Assembly (NCBI RefSeq): GCF_021474425.1
Contig: NZ_JAKEIP010000052.1
Coordinates: 1 to 41,682, forward strand
DNA from: Streptomyces muensis
GTDB lineage: Bacteria > Actinomycetota > Actinomycetes > Streptomycetales > Streptomycetaceae
Direction: 5' to 3'
DNA: 41,682 bases
Positions within the stretch are counted from its first letter, which is position 1. Each line of letters begins with the position of its first letter. Position numbers and translations under genes: made by a program. The notes below the pieces were generated by a model, which was not told where the DNA came from, did no database searches, and saw only the letters and a list, made by a program, of their open reading frames with translations. This document shows, in pieces, positions 40,720 through 41,682 of this stretch.

Positions 40720-41603
40720 TGACGGCGACCACCCAGGCGCGCGGCACCCGCACCCCGCGTCGACCGGCATCGGCGACCTTCCCCTCCCCCACCCGCGCCC
40801 GGCGCGATCCCGTCCTCCGCGTGCTCGCCGAGAGCGCCGACCTCGCCCTGCGCAATCTGCTCCATCTGCGGCGCACTCCGGGGCTGCTGATCACCTGTCT
40901 GGTCGAGCCGGTCGTGTACGCCATGCTCATCGGCTACGTCTTCGGCAACAGCCTGGGCGGCCCGGCCTACCGGGAGTACATGGTGGGCGGGCTGCTCGCT
41001 CAGACAGTGGCCTTCACCACCACGTTCACCACGCTCGGGCTCGCCAGGGACCTGGAGCAGGGCATGGTCGACCGCTTCCGCGCCCTGCCGATCTCCCGCG
41101 TGGCGCTGCTGCTCGGCCGGACCACCTCCGACCTCGCGACGTGCGTGGCCAGCGTCGCCGTCACCACGACCTGCGGGCTGCTGATGGGCTGGCGCCCGCA
41201 CAACAGCCCGTTCGCGGTGGCCGCCGGGTTCCTGCTGGCGCTGCTGTTCTCCTTCGCGATGTCCTGGATCGGCGTGTTCGTCGCCCTCATCGCGCCGAAC
41301 ACCCAAGTGGCCGGAAGCCTCGGCCTGATCTGGCTGTTCCCCGCGACGTTCGTGTCCTCCGCGTTCGTCTCCGGCTCCTCCCTGCCCGGCCCACTGTCCA
41401 CCGTGGCCGCCTGGAACCCGATCACCTCGCTCGCGGGGGCCCTGCGCCACCTCTTCGGCAATACGCCCCCGCCCGGCTTCCGGGTGCCGCACAACTGGCC
41501 CGCCCAGCATCCCTCGCTGTACACCGCGGCCTGCTCGGTACTGCTCATCGCCGTCTTCGTCACGCTGTCGACCTGGCGCTACCGCACTCGCACAAGCCGC
41601 TGA
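40719..41603 (+). CDS. DrrB-like ABC-2 type transporter permease
   Basis: A 294-residue membrane protein. ATG 40719 is preferred because it shares a base with the ATPase stop (TGATG) and has GGGAGG about eight bases upstream; GTG 40716 is one codon earlier. A basic cytoplasmic N-terminus of about 50 residues is followed by six hydrophobic segments, beginning LLITCLVEPVVYAMLIGYVF and including TVAFTTTFTTLGLARDLEQGMVDRFRALPISR, the conserved cytoplasmic loop of DrrB/NodJ-type permeases. The motif NPITSLAGALRHLF near the end is also typical. It pairs with the preceding ATPase as an exporter. The right limit of the cluster is not reached; the last 79 bases of the window hold no recognisable gene. 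Confidence 0.93.
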   Translation: MTATTQARGTRTPRRPASATFPSPTRARRDPVLRVLAESADLALRNLLHLRRTPGLLITCLVEPVVYAMLIGYVFGNSLGGPAYREYMVGGLLAQTVAFTTTFTTLGLARDLEQGMVDRFRALPISRVALLLGRTTSDLATCVASVAVTTTCGLLMGWRPHNSPFAVAAGFLLALLFSFAMSWIGVFVALIAPNTQVAGSLGLIWLFPATFVSSAFVSGSSLPGPLSTVAAWNPITSLAGALRHLFGNTPPPGFRVPHNWPAQHPSLYTAACSVLLIAVFVTLSTWRYRTRTSR

Positions 41604-41682
41604 CCGCGACCACCCTCGCGCAACCACCGGCCGGGCCGACCCCCGCGCCCGGCCGTGTCCGTGGCCGCGGTGCGCGGGGTGC

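Overview
The window is high-GC actinobacterial DNA and almost certainly Streptomyces. The pointers are a divergent second elongation factor Tu of the tuf3 type, a hairpin-plus-tail intergenic repeat common in Streptomyces genomes, rare TTA (bldA-type) leucine codons at the start of two operons, and a large biosynthetic gene cluster of streptomycete style. All calls come from reading the sequence; no database search was run.

Layout. (1) 1-8929 looks like ordinary chromosomal genes: a spermidine-synthase-like gene broken by a fold-back at the window edge, tuf3-type EF-Tu, an AlkD-like DNA alkylation repair protein, a VTT/TVP38 membrane protein, a thiolase divergent from an HxlR regulator with three operator-like repeats between them, a PmoA-like/Gfo-Idh-MocA sugar-type operon behind a LacI-type operator, and undecaprenyl-diphosphatase. 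(2) 8930-13687 is a decayed, mobile patch: frameshifted MazG-like remnants, two orphan hypotheticals, a membrane glutaredoxin-like protein, an IS-type transposase and about 700 bp without a convincing gene. (3) 13688-14680 is an aldo/keto reductase ending at a strong hairpin. (4) 14955-41603 is a lipopeptide NRPS cluster: eight genes run leftwards from 39620 (FAAL, two long acyl-CoA dehydrogenases, ACP, a 5445-residue NRPS, MbtH protein, AsnO-type amino acid hydroxylase, diaminobutyrate aminotransferase), and a DrrAB-like exporter runs rightwards from the same intergenic region. The cluster may continue past the right edge.

How the cluster may work. The FAAL would adenylate a fatty acid and load it on the ACP, and the two dehydrogenases would desaturate it on the ACP, as proposed for ramoplanin/enduracidin lipids. 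The EntF-like first condensation domain would then acylate residue 1. The NRPS reads C-A-T-E / C-T / C-A-T / C-A-T / C-A-T-R. It therefore has five carrier proteins but only four adenylation domains (module 2 has none), one epimerase, and a terminal reductase instead of a thioesterase. The binding-pocket residues I read for the last two A domains match asparagine codes, which fits the AsnO-type hydroxylase next door. The first and third A domains have DVWH-type codes I cannot assign. A diaminobutyrate aminotransferase without ectoine genes suggests that L-Dab is a building block.

The inferred product is an N-acylated (probably unsaturated) peptide with a D-residue first, one residue of unknown origin second, possible Dab, (hydroxy)asparagine at positions 4 and 5, and a C-terminal aldehyde, hemiaminal or alcohol. 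I do not recognise a described compound with this gene set.
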